Source: Halobacteriovorax sp. (GTDB taxonomy: Bacteria; Bdellovibrionota; Bacteriovoracia; Bacteriovoracales; Bacteriovoracaceae). From it: DNA of 10,516 nucleotides. The stretch lies in contig NZAF01000009.1 of assembly GCA_002686115.1 (NCBI GenBank), positions 11,504 through 22,019 on the forward strand, given 5' to 3'. The position numbers were made by a program, and so were the translations under genes. Shown piece after piece: positions 1-6,396 of this stretch (the first letter of the stretch is position 1; each line of letters starts with the position of its first letter). The notes below the pieces were generated by a model, which searched no databases, was not told the origin of the DNA, and saw only the letters and a program-made list of their open reading frames with translations.

Positions 1-1275
1 TGTCATATATTTTTAAAACTAGGTTTTTTCATTCCTGCGGTAAGCGCAAAATTATCTGTCATGGAAGATATTTTCTATTTCGACAGTGACTATCAAAATC
101 TAACTGATGGACTTAGCTCCTTTGCAGGGGAAACAGAAGCAATTTTAGAAATGCTTATCAACCTAAAAGAGCATTCCCTCGTTGCAGCAGATGAAATCTT
201 TAACTCAACGGCATCAGATGAAGCATCTTCACTTGCTATATCAATTATAAATTATTTAACTGAACACAAAGACGCTAAAGTACTAATCTCAACTCACCAT
301 CAACTATTAAAGACCCATATGCAAGAAAATAAGAATTTCGTCTCTGCTCACATGGGATTCGATTTTGAGTCAAATCAGCCAACATATAAGTTAGTTGTTG
401 GTAGTCCGGGCTCATCAATGGCCCTTCAGATATTTGAGAACTTAGCTCGTACATACAACATTGACGCTTCTATTCTTCAAAACGCAAAAAACTTACTTGA
501 TAGTAAATACATTACTTATGAGAAACTACTCCAAGATCTATCACGAAATAAGTCAGAACTCGATGGGCTACTAATAGAGAATAGATCACTGAATGCAGAA
601 TTAAAGAATCAGAAAAAGTCGATGGAAGGTCTCTTATATCTTGAAAAGGAAAGGGCCTATAAAGAATATGCTCATAAACTAGAAAAAGAATATGAAAAAA
701 TAAAAAGCTTAAAAAAGAGTGATATGAGTTTGGCTCAAATCAAAAACCAAGCCGGTGATCATTACTCTAAATTTCAAAAAATGAACCCCATTGAGAAAAA
801 AGACAATAAAGGTCACGGGAAAAAAGTTGATAGCCCGATTATTGGGAAGCAGTATTTTTGCTCAAGTATATCTTCAGTGTGTGAGTTAATTGCAATAGAG
901 CGAACTAAGGCTCTCGTTAAAAGAAATGGTCTAAATATTAAGGTACCTCTGAATACTCTTTATGAAGCTCACGGAGTAAAAAATTCAACAAAGAAAAAGA
1001 ATGATGAAAGAGTTAAAGTACATGTTTTTAAATCTTCTTTCAGTTCAGTTGAAATTAACGCTAGAGGAATGAGACTTGATGAATTTCAACGAATAGTAGA
1101 TGAAGCAATTATAAGTCTTACAGCAGGAGATACTCCATATCTCAACGTGGTACATGGTCATGGCCAAGGGGTCTTAAAGAAATGGTTAAGAGACTATTTA
1201 AAGAATAACAAAGATCTAGAATGGCAACCAGAAGATGGAAACGATGGCGCAACTAGAATTGTTCTAAGTAAATAA
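1..1275 (+). CDS. mutS2: MutS2-family ATPase/Smr nuclease, C-terminal part (5' end outside window)
   Basis: The frame is open from base 1 without a start codon, so this is the last 424 residues of a longer gene. The ATG at base 61 is internal: the residues before it (GFFIPA region) match the conserved MutS2 ATPase core. Visible in order are the LSSF signature, a Walker B region with Asp-Glu at bases 190-195 (SLVAADEIF), the switch histidine region STHHQLLK, a long Lys/Glu-rich coiled-coil linker (about 500-740), the small basic beta domain ending IKVPLNTLYEA, and a C-terminal Smr domain with INARGMRLDEF and VVHGHGQGVLKKWL. MutS2 proteins bind branched DNA or, in some species, collided ribosomes, and the Smr domain is an endonuclease in several homologues. 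After Walker B the usual GAGTDP is replaced by NSTASD, so the signature is divergent. The family call is firm; the precise role in this organism is not shown by the sequence. Confidence 0.9.
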   Translation, partial: CHIFLKLGFFIPAVSAKLSVMEDIFYFDSDYQNLTDGLSSFAGETEAILEMLINLKEHSLVAADEIFNSTASDEASSLAISIINYLTEHKDAKVLISTHHQLLKTHMQENKNFVSAHMGFDFESNQPTYKLVVGSPGSSMALQIFENLARTYNIDASILQNAKNLLDSKYITYEKLLQDLSRNKSELDGLLIENRSLNAELKNQKKSMEGLLYLEKERAYKEYAHKLEKEYEKIKSLKKSDMSLAQIKNQAGDHYSKFQKMNPIEKKDNKGHGKKVDSPIIGKQYFCSSISSVCELIAIERTKALVKRNGLNIKVPLNTLYEAHGVKNSTKKKNDERVKVHVFKSSFSSVEINARGMRLDEFQRIVDEAIISLTAGDTPYLNVVHGHGQGVLKKWLRDYLKNNKDLEWQPEDGNDGATRIVLSK

Positions 1276-1279
1276 TATG

Positions 1280-2032
1280 CTAGATAATTGACTTAAAGAT
1301 TCGATCAAATCTAATTTTTAAAGGTGTATCACTTGTAGGCATTGTAAATGAGAACCAAACTAAGATTGCTCTTCCCCTAATATTTTCAGCTGGAACAAAA
1401 CCCCAGAATCTTGAGTCGCTAGAATAATCTCTGTTGTCACCAAGGACAAAAAAGCTTCCTTCCGGGATTGTAATCTCATCCGTTTGACTTGAATAAACGT
1501 TATCTTCATCTTGTTGAATAATAAATTTCTTTCCTTCAATTTCACTTTCAAAAAATCTAAAGTTATTACCAAGATATTTTTTATCCATTGATCTTAGGAA
1601 TTTATCTCCACTAATTTCTTTATCTTTCACTTGCTGTCCATTAATGAAGAGCTTCTTATTTCTTATTTCAAGCTTGTCTCCAGGAACACCAACAATTCTC
1701 TTTATATAATTAATAGATGGGTCTCTGGGCCATTTAAAAACGACAACATCGCCTCTTTCAGGCGTTTTCATCTCCCCTAAGTAAATAGGATCAAGGTTGA
1801 TGTCGAATATCGCAATATCAGAAAAAGGCACTTTAAAACCATAAGAGAATTTTTCTACGAGAATAAAATCTCCTATTCGAAGTGTTGGTATCATTGAGCC
1901 GCTTGGTATTCTATATGGTTCATAGAAGACTGAACGAAAAACCAGAAGAACAGAAATAATAATAAGAATATTTCTAACTTCACTTAGAAACTCTTTTTTT
2001 CTTTTATAAATAACTTCTTCTGTTGTTAACAT
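1280..2032 (-). CDS. lepB: Signal peptidase I (LepB)
   Basis: This is a membrane-anchored serine protease that cleaves signal peptides from exported proteins on the outer face of the inner membrane. The 250 residues carry a basic N-terminus, one transmembrane anchor at about 21-36, then the family boxes: PSGSMIPTL with nucleophile Ser46, RGDVVVFKWP (93-102), YIKRIVGVPGD with general base Lys111, and the GDNRDYSSDSRFWG box (198-211). All catalytic residues are present. It is shorter than E. coli LepB (324 residues) and has one N-terminal membrane segment instead of two, as in many other bacteria. It is the last gene of a leftward cluster, 8 bases after the transpeptidase gene, and ends 4 bases from the convergent mutS2. 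No promoter of its own is visible, so cotranscription with the upstream genes is likely. Confidence 0.97.
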   Translation of the reverse strand: MLTTEEVIYKRKKEFLSEVRNILIIISVLLVFRSVFYEPYRIPSGSMIPTLRIGDFILVEKFSYGFKVPFSDIAIFDINLDPIYLGEMKTPERGDVVVFKWPRDPSINYIKRIVGVPGDKLEIRNKKLFINGQQVKDKEISGDKFLRSMDKKYLGNNFRFFESEIEGKKFIIQQDEDNVYSSQTDEITIPEGSFFVLGDNRDYSSDSRFWGFVPAENIRGRAILVWFSFTMPTSDTPLKIRFDRIFKSII

Positions 2033-2040
2033 TTACTGCT

Positions 2041-3249
2041 TCACTTTTTTGTATAGTAATACTGAATAATTTCTTGTGCTAATTTCGCGGAGCGGACATA
2101 CCACTTCTCATAATTTATAATCATGACACAAACAGAGATAGGATTGCTTGATTGGTCTTTAGGTATAGCAAATGAAGTAAACCAGTCTCTTTTACCAAAA
2201 GGAAAACCACCAGTGATTGACCCCGTCTTCCCGCCAATATCGAGGCTATTTTTCACCTTTCTTCTCATTCTCCTGAAATGTTTTCGTGCTGTCCCCATTT
2301 TAACAGTTGCCTGCATGAGATCTTTTAACTCACCAACGGCTTTTTCTCCTAAGACAGGAAATTTCTCAACTTCATTATTCCAGACGACATTACCTTTTGA
2401 GTCTTTAACACTCTTTACAAGCCTTGGACTTACCATTTCTCCATTATTTGCCACAACCGACGAGAGCGCTGCACAATGAACAGGACTCATCATCGTCTTC
2501 TTATTAAAACCTGATGCTATTTCCGCAAGGTTATATCCCTCTTTTGGCACAAGAAATGTTGACTTTGCCATGTCAATTTCTTGCATAATAGATTTGTTAA
2601 AACCAAACCTCTCTGCCATCTCTTTCAATTCAAATGGTGTGGTATTCTGTATTGCAGCCTTTCCAAAGATAACATTATTAGAAAATGCAAACGCTCTTTC
2701 AAAAGAAGAACTTCTAGTCCATCGACTCTTTTTATTTTTTAATTGATACCTGTATAACGTCGTACCTCTTCCGCGATAATTAAACTTGGTATCACCATCC
2801 ACTTCTCCGTCTTCTAAAAGTTCCGCAGAAGTAATAATTTTAAATAAACTTGCCGATGGATGTGTACCTGTAAAAGGCAAGAGATTATCAAATGACTTAG
2901 TTTTTCGATCAAAGCCTACACTTGTAAGTATATCACCGTTCACTGAATCCATCACAACTACTGCTGCACGATCAGGACGATAATAACGTAGCCTCTTCTC
3001 TACATAATTTGAAAGCTTATCATCAAATGTATAATCCAATTTAAAGTTTTCTTCATCAGACTCTAATATGTCATTTTCTATGCGGCCTGAACTATCGAGC
3101 TGTGTTCCTAGGTAGCCCTGTATAAGAGAGACTTCAAATTCTTTTTTTGAATTCTTAATCTCCTCTTTACTCGCGAGAAAATATCCCAATGAAGAGAGTG
3201 CAATCAAGGTCAAAAATACAATGACCGAATTTTTATTTATTTTAAACAT
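2041..3249 (-). CDS. Penicillin-binding protein, stand-alone transpeptidase domain
   Basis: A 402-residue protein with an N-terminal signal anchor (hydrophobic 8-26), a Lys/Glu-rich linker, and a penicillin-binding transpeptidase domain from about 90 to the end. The three active-site motifs are in order and spaced normally: Ser134-Leu-Phe-Lys137, Ser190-Asn-Asn192 and Lys341-Thr-Gly343 within GGKTGSITGG. The expected reaction is periplasmic D,D-transpeptidation (peptide cross-linking), inhibited by beta-lactams. Compared with class B PBPs such as FtsI or PBP2 (usually about 580-650 residues), the N-terminal dimerisation/pedestal domain is missing, and there is no glycosyltransferase domain. 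A carboxypeptidase or beta-lactamase-like activity cannot be excluded, although the KTG-containing region resembles transpeptidases most. The gene starts 12 bases after the rlmE stop, with little Shine-Dalgarno signal, which suggests translational coupling. No specific gene symbol is justified. Confidence 0.88.
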   Translation of the reverse strand: MFKINKNSVIVFLTLIALSSLGYFLASKEEIKNSKKEFEVSLIQGYLGTQLDSSGRIENDILESDEENFKLDYTFDDKLSNYVEKRLRYYRPDRAAVVVMDSVNGDILTSVGFDRKTKSFDNLLPFTGTHPSASLFKIITSAELLEDGEVDGDTKFNYRGRGTTLYRYQLKNKKSRWTRSSSFERAFAFSNNVIFGKAAIQNTTPFELKEMAERFGFNKSIMQEIDMAKSTFLVPKEGYNLAEIASGFNKKTMMSPVHCAALSSVVANNGEMVSPRLVKSVKDSKGNVVWNNEVEKFPVLGEKAVGELKDLMQATVKMGTARKHFRRMRRKVKNSLDIGGKTGSITGGFPFGKRDWFTSFAIPKDQSSNPISVCVMIINYEKWYVRSAKLAQEIIQYYYTKK

Positions 3250-3261
3250 TGTTACTACTAT

Positions 3262-3864
3262 TTAGTTAGTGCTCTTTTTATAACCCTTACCAATAACAAA
3301 GAACTCTTTACTTACAGATCTTGTCGATTTTGGTTTTAAGTAGTTATACTCCTTAAAGCGCGACTTTTGCTCCTTAAGAAACATTTGAGCATCGTGGCTG
3401 TCAAAAACCTTTATGACAAAATTACCACCATCTTTTAAAAACACGTCTAAATGATAAAACACTTGTTCTATTAAGTTAAGACTTCTTAGCTGATCTACTG
3501 ACCTTACTCCGGTAGTATTTGGCGCCATATCAGAAACTACCACATCAAATTGATCACTCTCTCCCAAATCCTCAACCGAGGTAACATCAAAAATATCTTT
3601 TTCAAATACTTTCACATTTCTAAGGCCTAAGAGCTTTTTATTAACATGTTTGATGTCTATACCAACAACTTGACCGTCTGGTCCGACTTTCTTAGCTGTA
3701 TACTGAATCCAAGAACCAGGATGGTAGCCCAAGTCCAGCACCCTCGAGCCCGCAGGAATGACTTTATACTTATTATCTATCTCCTCAAGCTTATAGATAC
3801 TTCTTGCAAGATAATTTTCTTTCTTTGCTTTTTTAAAATAGTGATCTTTAACCTTAAAAGACAT
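3262..3864 (-). CDS. rlmE: 23S rRNA 2'-O-methyltransferase RlmE (FtsJ/RrmJ family)
   Basis: An S-adenosylmethionine-dependent methyltransferase expected to methylate the 2'-OH of the conserved uridine in the 23S rRNA A-loop (U2552 in E. coli) late in 50S assembly. The 200 residues match the E. coli length. The K-D-K-E catalytic tetrad is recognisable: Lys25 in RSIYKLEEI, Asp112 in VVSDMAPNTTG, Lys152 in FVIKVFD and Glu187 in SVSKEFFV. The SAM-binding loop reads LDLGYHPGSW (43-52), a variant of the more usual DLGAAPGGW. The start is supported by GGGTGGAAAG directly upstream of the ATG. It is the first gene of the leftward rlmE-transpeptidase-lepB cluster and follows the long non-coding stretch, so the cluster's promoter should lie between 3875 and about 4050. 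No strong -35/-10 pair could be singled out there. Confidence 0.93.
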   Translation of the reverse strand: MSFKVKDHYFKKAKKENYLARSIYKLEEIDNKYKVIPAGSRVLDLGYHPGSWIQYTAKKVGPDGQVVGIDIKHVNKKLLGLRNVKVFEKDIFDVTSVEDLGESDQFDVVVSDMAPNTTGVRSVDQLRSLNLIEQVFYHLDVFLKDGGNFVIKVFDSHDAQMFLKEQKSRFKEYNYLKPKSTRSVSKEFFVIGKGYKKSTN

Positions 3865-3927
3865 CTTTCCACCCAGCTTGGTATATAAAATTCAACTTAT
3901 GTACTTTCATATATTTTGAGGTGTGAC

Positions 3928-3993
3928 ATGGCCATACTTGTAAGAAAAACTGGACAAACTTACATGGTTTTATTCTTTTTGAATAAAAATTAG
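3928..3993 (+). CDS. Possible 21-residue small protein or leader peptide
   Basis: A short rightward frame (begins MAILVRKTG, ends LFFLNKN, then TAG) preceded by GAGGTG at 3918-3923, four bases before the ATG, a good match to the 16S anti-Shine-Dalgarno complement. It lies divergent to rlmE and overlaps two inverted repeats. No downstream rightward gene follows for 2.5 kb, so a leader-peptide role has no obvious target. A frame of this length can arise by chance; the ribosome binding site is the only positive evidence. Confidence 0.2.
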   Translation: MAILVRKTGQTYMVLFFLNKN

Positions 3994-4017
3994 ATATTAG
4001 AGCGATAATTATCTAAT
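3932..4017. repeat. Three adjacent inverted repeats
   Basis: First: CCAT plus GTAAG (3932-3935, 3940-3944) can pair with CTTACATGG (3959-3967), with ACTT bulged. Second: TTTTATTC (3968-3975) and GAATAAAA (3981-3988) with a five-T loop. Third: ATTAGATA (3989-3996) and TATCTAAT (4010-4017) with a 13-base loop. They follow one another with no gaps. They lack GC-rich stems, so they are not ordinary terminators; they could be operators or a structured 5' leader of the leftward rlmE transcript. Confidence 0.5.
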
Positions 4018-4038
4018 ACTTTTATTTGACTATATTTT

Positions 4039-4220
4039 TTATCAACAGAAATGAGCAAGTTATCCACAAAGAGTGCATATTAAAGGTGTCAAATAGAATT
4101 TATAAGTTAATATTAATATTATCTTTAATTTCAGATATTTAGACTAATGATTGTAAGAGATTATTGAATGTTTTCAAATTTATGATGCCTCGGACAATCT
4201 TTTCCACAGAGTTATTCACA
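4039..4220 (+). promoter_or_regulatory. Cluster of DnaA-box-like 9-mers
   Basis: Four 9-mers on the same strand resemble the DnaA box TTATCCACA: TTATCAACA (4039-4047, one mismatch), TTATCCACA (4060-4068, perfect), TTTTCCACA (4200-4208, one mismatch) and TTATTCACA (4212-4220, one mismatch). The first two start 21 bases apart, close to two helical turns; the last two start 12 apart. The DNA between the pairs is very AT-rich. This could be a DnaA-regulated promoter region, a titration site or an origin-like element. The flanking genes (rlmE, a membrane protein gene) are not the usual oriC neighbours such as dnaA, dnaN or rpmH, so a chromosomal origin is not claimed. Confidence 0.45.
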
Positions 4221-4262
4221 TATGAGACAAAGAGACACGTAGCACCATTACAATTTCTTACA

Positions 4263-4305
4263 CAATATTGATTTCCTAACAAATCAAACCTTATTAACAA
4301 TATTG
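4263..4305. repeat. Two copies of the palindrome CAATATTG
   Basis: The 8-base palindrome occurs at 4263-4270 and 4298-4305, with starts 35 bases apart, in non-coding DNA beside the DnaA-like boxes. It could be a paired operator. In AT-rich DNA such a repeat may also be chance. Confidence 0.25.
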
Positions 4306-4315
4306 CTCAAAACAC

Positions 4316-4340
4316 AAGCTAAGTACTAAAGTATTAGCTT
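4316..4340 (-). terminator. Hairpin, possible weak terminator of the leftward 6207-4407 transcript
   Basis: AAGCTAA plus TAC can pair with GTATTAGCTT around a TAAA loop, with one bulged G. Read leftward the stem is followed by GTGTTTTG, a poor U-tract. It lies about 65 bases past the stop of the small leftward frame, where a transcript end would be expected. The stem is AT-rich, so termination efficiency is uncertain; it could also be an operator. Confidence 0.35.
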
Positions 4341-4406
4341 TAAGTGACATCGATCCCTGTATAAGAGATGTCTTAATACTTCATTACTTACATTTGATAG
4401 AGGTCG

Positions 4407-4628
4407 TTATTCTTCTTCAGTCAACAAATATTCAACATCACCAAGACCAGTTAAAGAAATCGCACGATAATCATCATTATGATCAGAATAGCTGCTCGCT
4501 AAAAGAAGAATTTGACCTGAAGATGGATCGACGAAAACAAATGGACTTGTATTCATGGTTGAGACTTGAAGTTGATAAGAATCAACAAACTCGTCATATA
4601 AGCTCTGGGTTATATGAGAAGTAAACAG
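4407..4628 (-). CDS. Small unrecognised protein, CTG start or frameshifted remnant
   Basis: A leftward frame with natural-looking protein composition (for example SLYDEFVDSYQ, FVFVDPSSGQILLLASS and AISLTGLGDVEYLLTEEE) and a TAA stop. AAAAGGAG (4634-4641) is an excellent ribosome binding site, but the first codon at proper distance (5 bases) is CTG at 4628-4626; the first in-frame ATG is at 4556, without a ribosome binding site. Alternatively an ATG at 4644 in another frame (MKRSSSVYFSYNPELI, then TGA at 4594-4596) would join this frame by deleting one base near 4597, giving a smooth 77-residue protein; that would make it a frameshifted pseudogene or a sequencing error. It lies 73 bases after the membrane protein gene on the same strand. 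No family is recognised. The opposite-strand frame over the same bases has an implausible His/Gln-rich composition. Confidence 0.45.
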   Translation of the reverse strand: MFTSHITQSLYDEFVDSYQLQVSTMNTSPFVFVDPSSGQILLLASSYSDHNDDYRAISLTGLGDVEYLLTEEE

Positions 4629-4701
4629 ATGAACTCCTTTTCATCAGTGTTTTTTTTAATTTTAGCATAGTTTGAAAAAAAAAGAAGAGGCTAACATAAA
4701 C

Positions 4702-6207
4702 CTAATAATTGCCTTGTACCATACGGTAAATAATCTTAAGCCTTCCTTCGAAGTGTGAATCCAGTAAGCAGATGATAATATAAATCATATAGATCATATT
4801 TCTTCTCGATCTTAAGCCTCGAATTTTTTGGAAAATAACTTCAATAGGTAGAACACTCATCATTACCAATATCCATATCATACTAAAATCTTCGACAAAC
4901 CTTGATTCAACTAACGTACTCAAGAAGAACAATGAAGCTATACTGATTACAAACTGATTAAGCTTCTCTTGCTCAAATGTTCCAAGATCAAACCTATTAG
5001 CTTTTTGATAAAGGGTTTTCAATGACAAGAGTAAAATGCCGAAAAAAGACATAACAAAGAATGCCTTTCTTTCTATAAAGCCCCAACCCGTACTTAAAAA
5101 GTTAAGATTTAAGTTTGGTGAAAAGTCAGAATGACTCGTTGAGAGAACGAATGAAAGAAATGAAATAAAAATTCCAAACGAGCAGTATCTAAAAAATTGC
5201 TTTTTATACCAATTAGTCTTGTCCCTAAAAAAGTACGTGAAGATTAATGCCAACTGAATAATAAATATAATCAAATTTGTTTTATCAATGATCACACCCC
5301 AAGCACCTACTAGCCCGACAAATAGCCCTGATCTATAAGTTGAACTCTTAGTACACCATAAGGTAGTCCACACCCATAGGACTGAATAAGTTGTAATGAG
5401 CGTTGTTCCGTAGTTGTATGCCATCACCTTAGTAAATGACCAAGTCGAAACCAGTGCAAAGCCAGCTAAGATAGCAAGTCGCCTTGAAACAAAGTATCTA
5501 GCAGTTGCATAGAAAGCGGCTAAGAATATAACCATAGTTAAAAAATAGAAATGAACACACCATGCAATCTTTAAAAGCTTTGGATACTTCATAAAAGGAT
5601 AATAATTCACTGTGATAAAATTCCAAAAAGCACCAGCAACCCTCTCATTAGGATCAAAGTAAAGCTTTAAAGAGTTAAAACTATCTAACTTTGGAAACTC
5701 TGGAATAGAAACAATAAAGAGAACAATAACTAAAAATAGGACTGTTTTTTCAAACCTATCAAGATAGCGATATTCATTAAAGTTTGATGTGACAGACTCT
5801 TGAATGATTTTTCCACGCGTAGGCCAGGAGTAAAATAGCCCAAGACTTACCCATGTCGCCCAAAATGAATTGTAAATCCACTTATGGGGCAAAAGGTATA
5901 GAAGATTAAAGAATATGGTCATAAAGAACATACCCATAAAAACTCTATAAACGACTCTATCAATTGAAGAGTTTACTCTAAAATATATTTTAAGCCGGTG
6001 ATCAATTTCTTTTCCTAATAAGAACCACTGACTCATTATAAAAGTACAGTAGAGAACCATTACTAAAATCTGTAATGGTAGGCTTAATGTAAGCGCCTTT
6101 CCCATCCAAATTGGTAAGAGTAAGAAAGAAAAATATGTAAGTGCCCGATATATAAAGAATTTTGACTTTAAGACTAAAATACCTGACTTATTTGTTAAAG
6201 TTTCCAC
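4702..6207 (-). CDS. Polytopic membrane protein of unknown function
   Basis: A 501-residue protein made largely of hydrophobic segments: I count roughly 12 membrane spans, starting at about residues 18-35, 44-62 and 90-107 and continuing to about 470-487, separated by short loops rich in Lys, Arg, Tyr and Trp. It ends in a basic tail. The general build (many spans, aromatic-rich loops, no soluble domain) recalls polymerases, flippases and GT-C type glycosyltransferases, but no motif of these families can be pinned down, so no function is assigned. The start codon is GTG at 6207-6205; an in-frame TAG 12 bases upstream means no longer form is possible, and the ribosome binding site is weak. The start overlaps a candidate sigma-28 promoter reading the other way. 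Downstream on the same strand come a T-run (4683-4675) and the small frame at 4407-4628. Confidence 0.75.
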   Translation of the reverse strand: METLTNKSGILVLKSKFFIYRALTYFSFLLLPIWMGKALTLSLPLQILVMVLYCTFIMSQWFLLGKEIDHRLKIYFRVNSSIDRVVYRVFMGMFFMTIFFNLLYLLPHKWIYNSFWATWVSLGLFYSWPTRGKIIQESVTSNFNEYRYLDRFEKTVLFLVIVLFIVSIPEFPKLDSFNSLKLYFDPNERVAGAFWNFITVNYYPFMKYPKLLKIAWCVHFYFLTMVIFLAAFYATARYFVSRRLAILAGFALVSTWSFTKVMAYNYGTTLITTYSVLWVWTTLWCTKSSTYRSGLFVGLVGAWGVIIDKTNLIIFIIQLALIFTYFFRDKTNWYKKQFFRYCSFGIFISFLSFVLSTSHSDFSPNLNLNFLSTGWGFIERKAFFVMSFFGILLLSLKTLYQKANRFDLGTFEQEKLNQFVISIASLFFLSTLVESRFVEDFSMIWILVMMSVLPIEVIFQKIRGLRSRRNMIYMIYIIICLLDSHFEGRLKIIYRMVQGNY

Positions 6208-6222
6208 AAAAGTACCCGACTA
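6196..6222 (+). promoter_or_regulatory. Candidate sigma-28 (FliA) flagellar promoter
   Basis: TAAAGTTT (6196-6203) matches the enterobacterial sigma-28 -35 consensus exactly. After exactly 11 bases comes CCCGACTA (6215-6222), which matches GCCGATAA at five of eight positions including the CCGA core. Transcription would start near 6229-6230 and run toward the flagellar genes. An overlapping sigma-70-like pair, TTTCCA (6201-6206) and TATAGT (6224-6229) with a 17-base spacer, is an alternative that would start near 6236. Either reading puts a rightward start here. Confidence 0.45.
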
Positions 6223-6229
6223 GTATAGT

Positions 6230-6324
6230 ACAACATTTAACCCATATCCCTTTAGGGGATAATACCCATGGGGCAGTCAAATGCTCCAAACCTCGAATAA
6301 GCCGCCTACCCAGCGGCTTTTTTT
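6230..6324 (+). ncRNA. Candidate small RNA or attenuated leader upstream of fliD
   Basis: Between the candidate promoter and a strong terminator lie about 95 bases with no gene on this strand. They can fold into three consecutive hairpins: TATCCC/GGGATA (6245-6250 with 6256-6261), GGGGCA/TGCTCC with one G-U pair (6270-6275 with 6282-6287), and the terminator stem (6299-6319). The segment is also more GC-rich than its surroundings. It may be a free-standing small RNA, or a leader whose terminator controls readthrough into the flagellar operon. I compared it by eye with c-di-GMP riboswitch, tmRNA and 6S features and see no match. Confidence 0.45.
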
Positions 6325-6325
6325 A
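6299..6325 (+). terminator. Strong intrinsic terminator
   Basis: AAGCCGC (6299-6305), a 7-base loop, GCGGCTT (6313-6319), then an uninterrupted T-run to 6324. Read leftward the stem is followed by TTATTCGAGG, so it works in the rightward direction. No rightward protein gene precedes it within the window's intergenic region, which points to a short transcript ending here. Confidence 0.85.
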
Positions 6326-6396
6326 TTTCTAATCGACATTATAGCAACTTACCCAGCTTTTCGCATCCCTAGTTTAGACTAGTGCAAAATGCCCCT

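Larger units (their letters stand above)
3865..4406. other. Long AT-rich intergenic region with inverted repeats and DnaA-box-like motifs
   Basis: About 540 bases without a convincing gene on either strand. It holds, from left to right, the rlmE ribosome binding site, three adjacent inverted repeats (3932-4017), DnaA-box-like 9-mers in two pairs (4039-4068 and 4200-4220), a very AT-rich stretch between those pairs, two CAATATTG palindromes (4263-4270 and 4298-4305), a hairpin at 4316-4340, and a 6-base inverted repeat GACATC/GATGTC (4346-4351 with 4367-4372). The leftward rlmE operon must be transcribed from here. Confidence 0.7.

Noticed and set aside
61..1275. A complete 404-codon gene starting at ATG 61
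   Set aside because: The same frame is open upstream to base 1 and encodes conserved MutS2 ATPase residues, so the ATG is internal.
2123..2479. Rightward 118-codon frame inside the transpeptidase gene
   Set aside because: It is the complement of a firmly identified gene containing conserved motifs and has no ribosome binding site or recognisable domain.
3646..3888. Rightward 80-codon frame over rlmE
   Set aside because: It lies opposite the SAM-binding region of rlmE and shows no coding evidence of its own.
3890..4400. Chromosomal replication origin oriC
   Set aside because: DnaA-like boxes and AT-rich DNA are present, but they are few, and none of the usual origin neighbours flank the region. 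Kept only as a DnaA-box cluster.
4394..4624. Rightward 76-codon frame over the small leftward gene
   Set aside because: Its composition (runs of His, Gln, Asn, Asp, Lys) is unlike a folded protein, it has no ribosome binding site, and the opposite strand reads as natural protein.
4675..4710. Intrinsic terminator after the membrane protein gene
   Set aside because: A nine-T run is present leftward, but the only stem before it is about three base pairs, too weak to call.
6230..6325. c-di-GMP riboswitch, tmRNA or 6S RNA
   Set aside because: The conserved GEMM-type loop sequences, tRNA-like ends or the long 6S bubble are not present; only hairpins and a terminator are visible.
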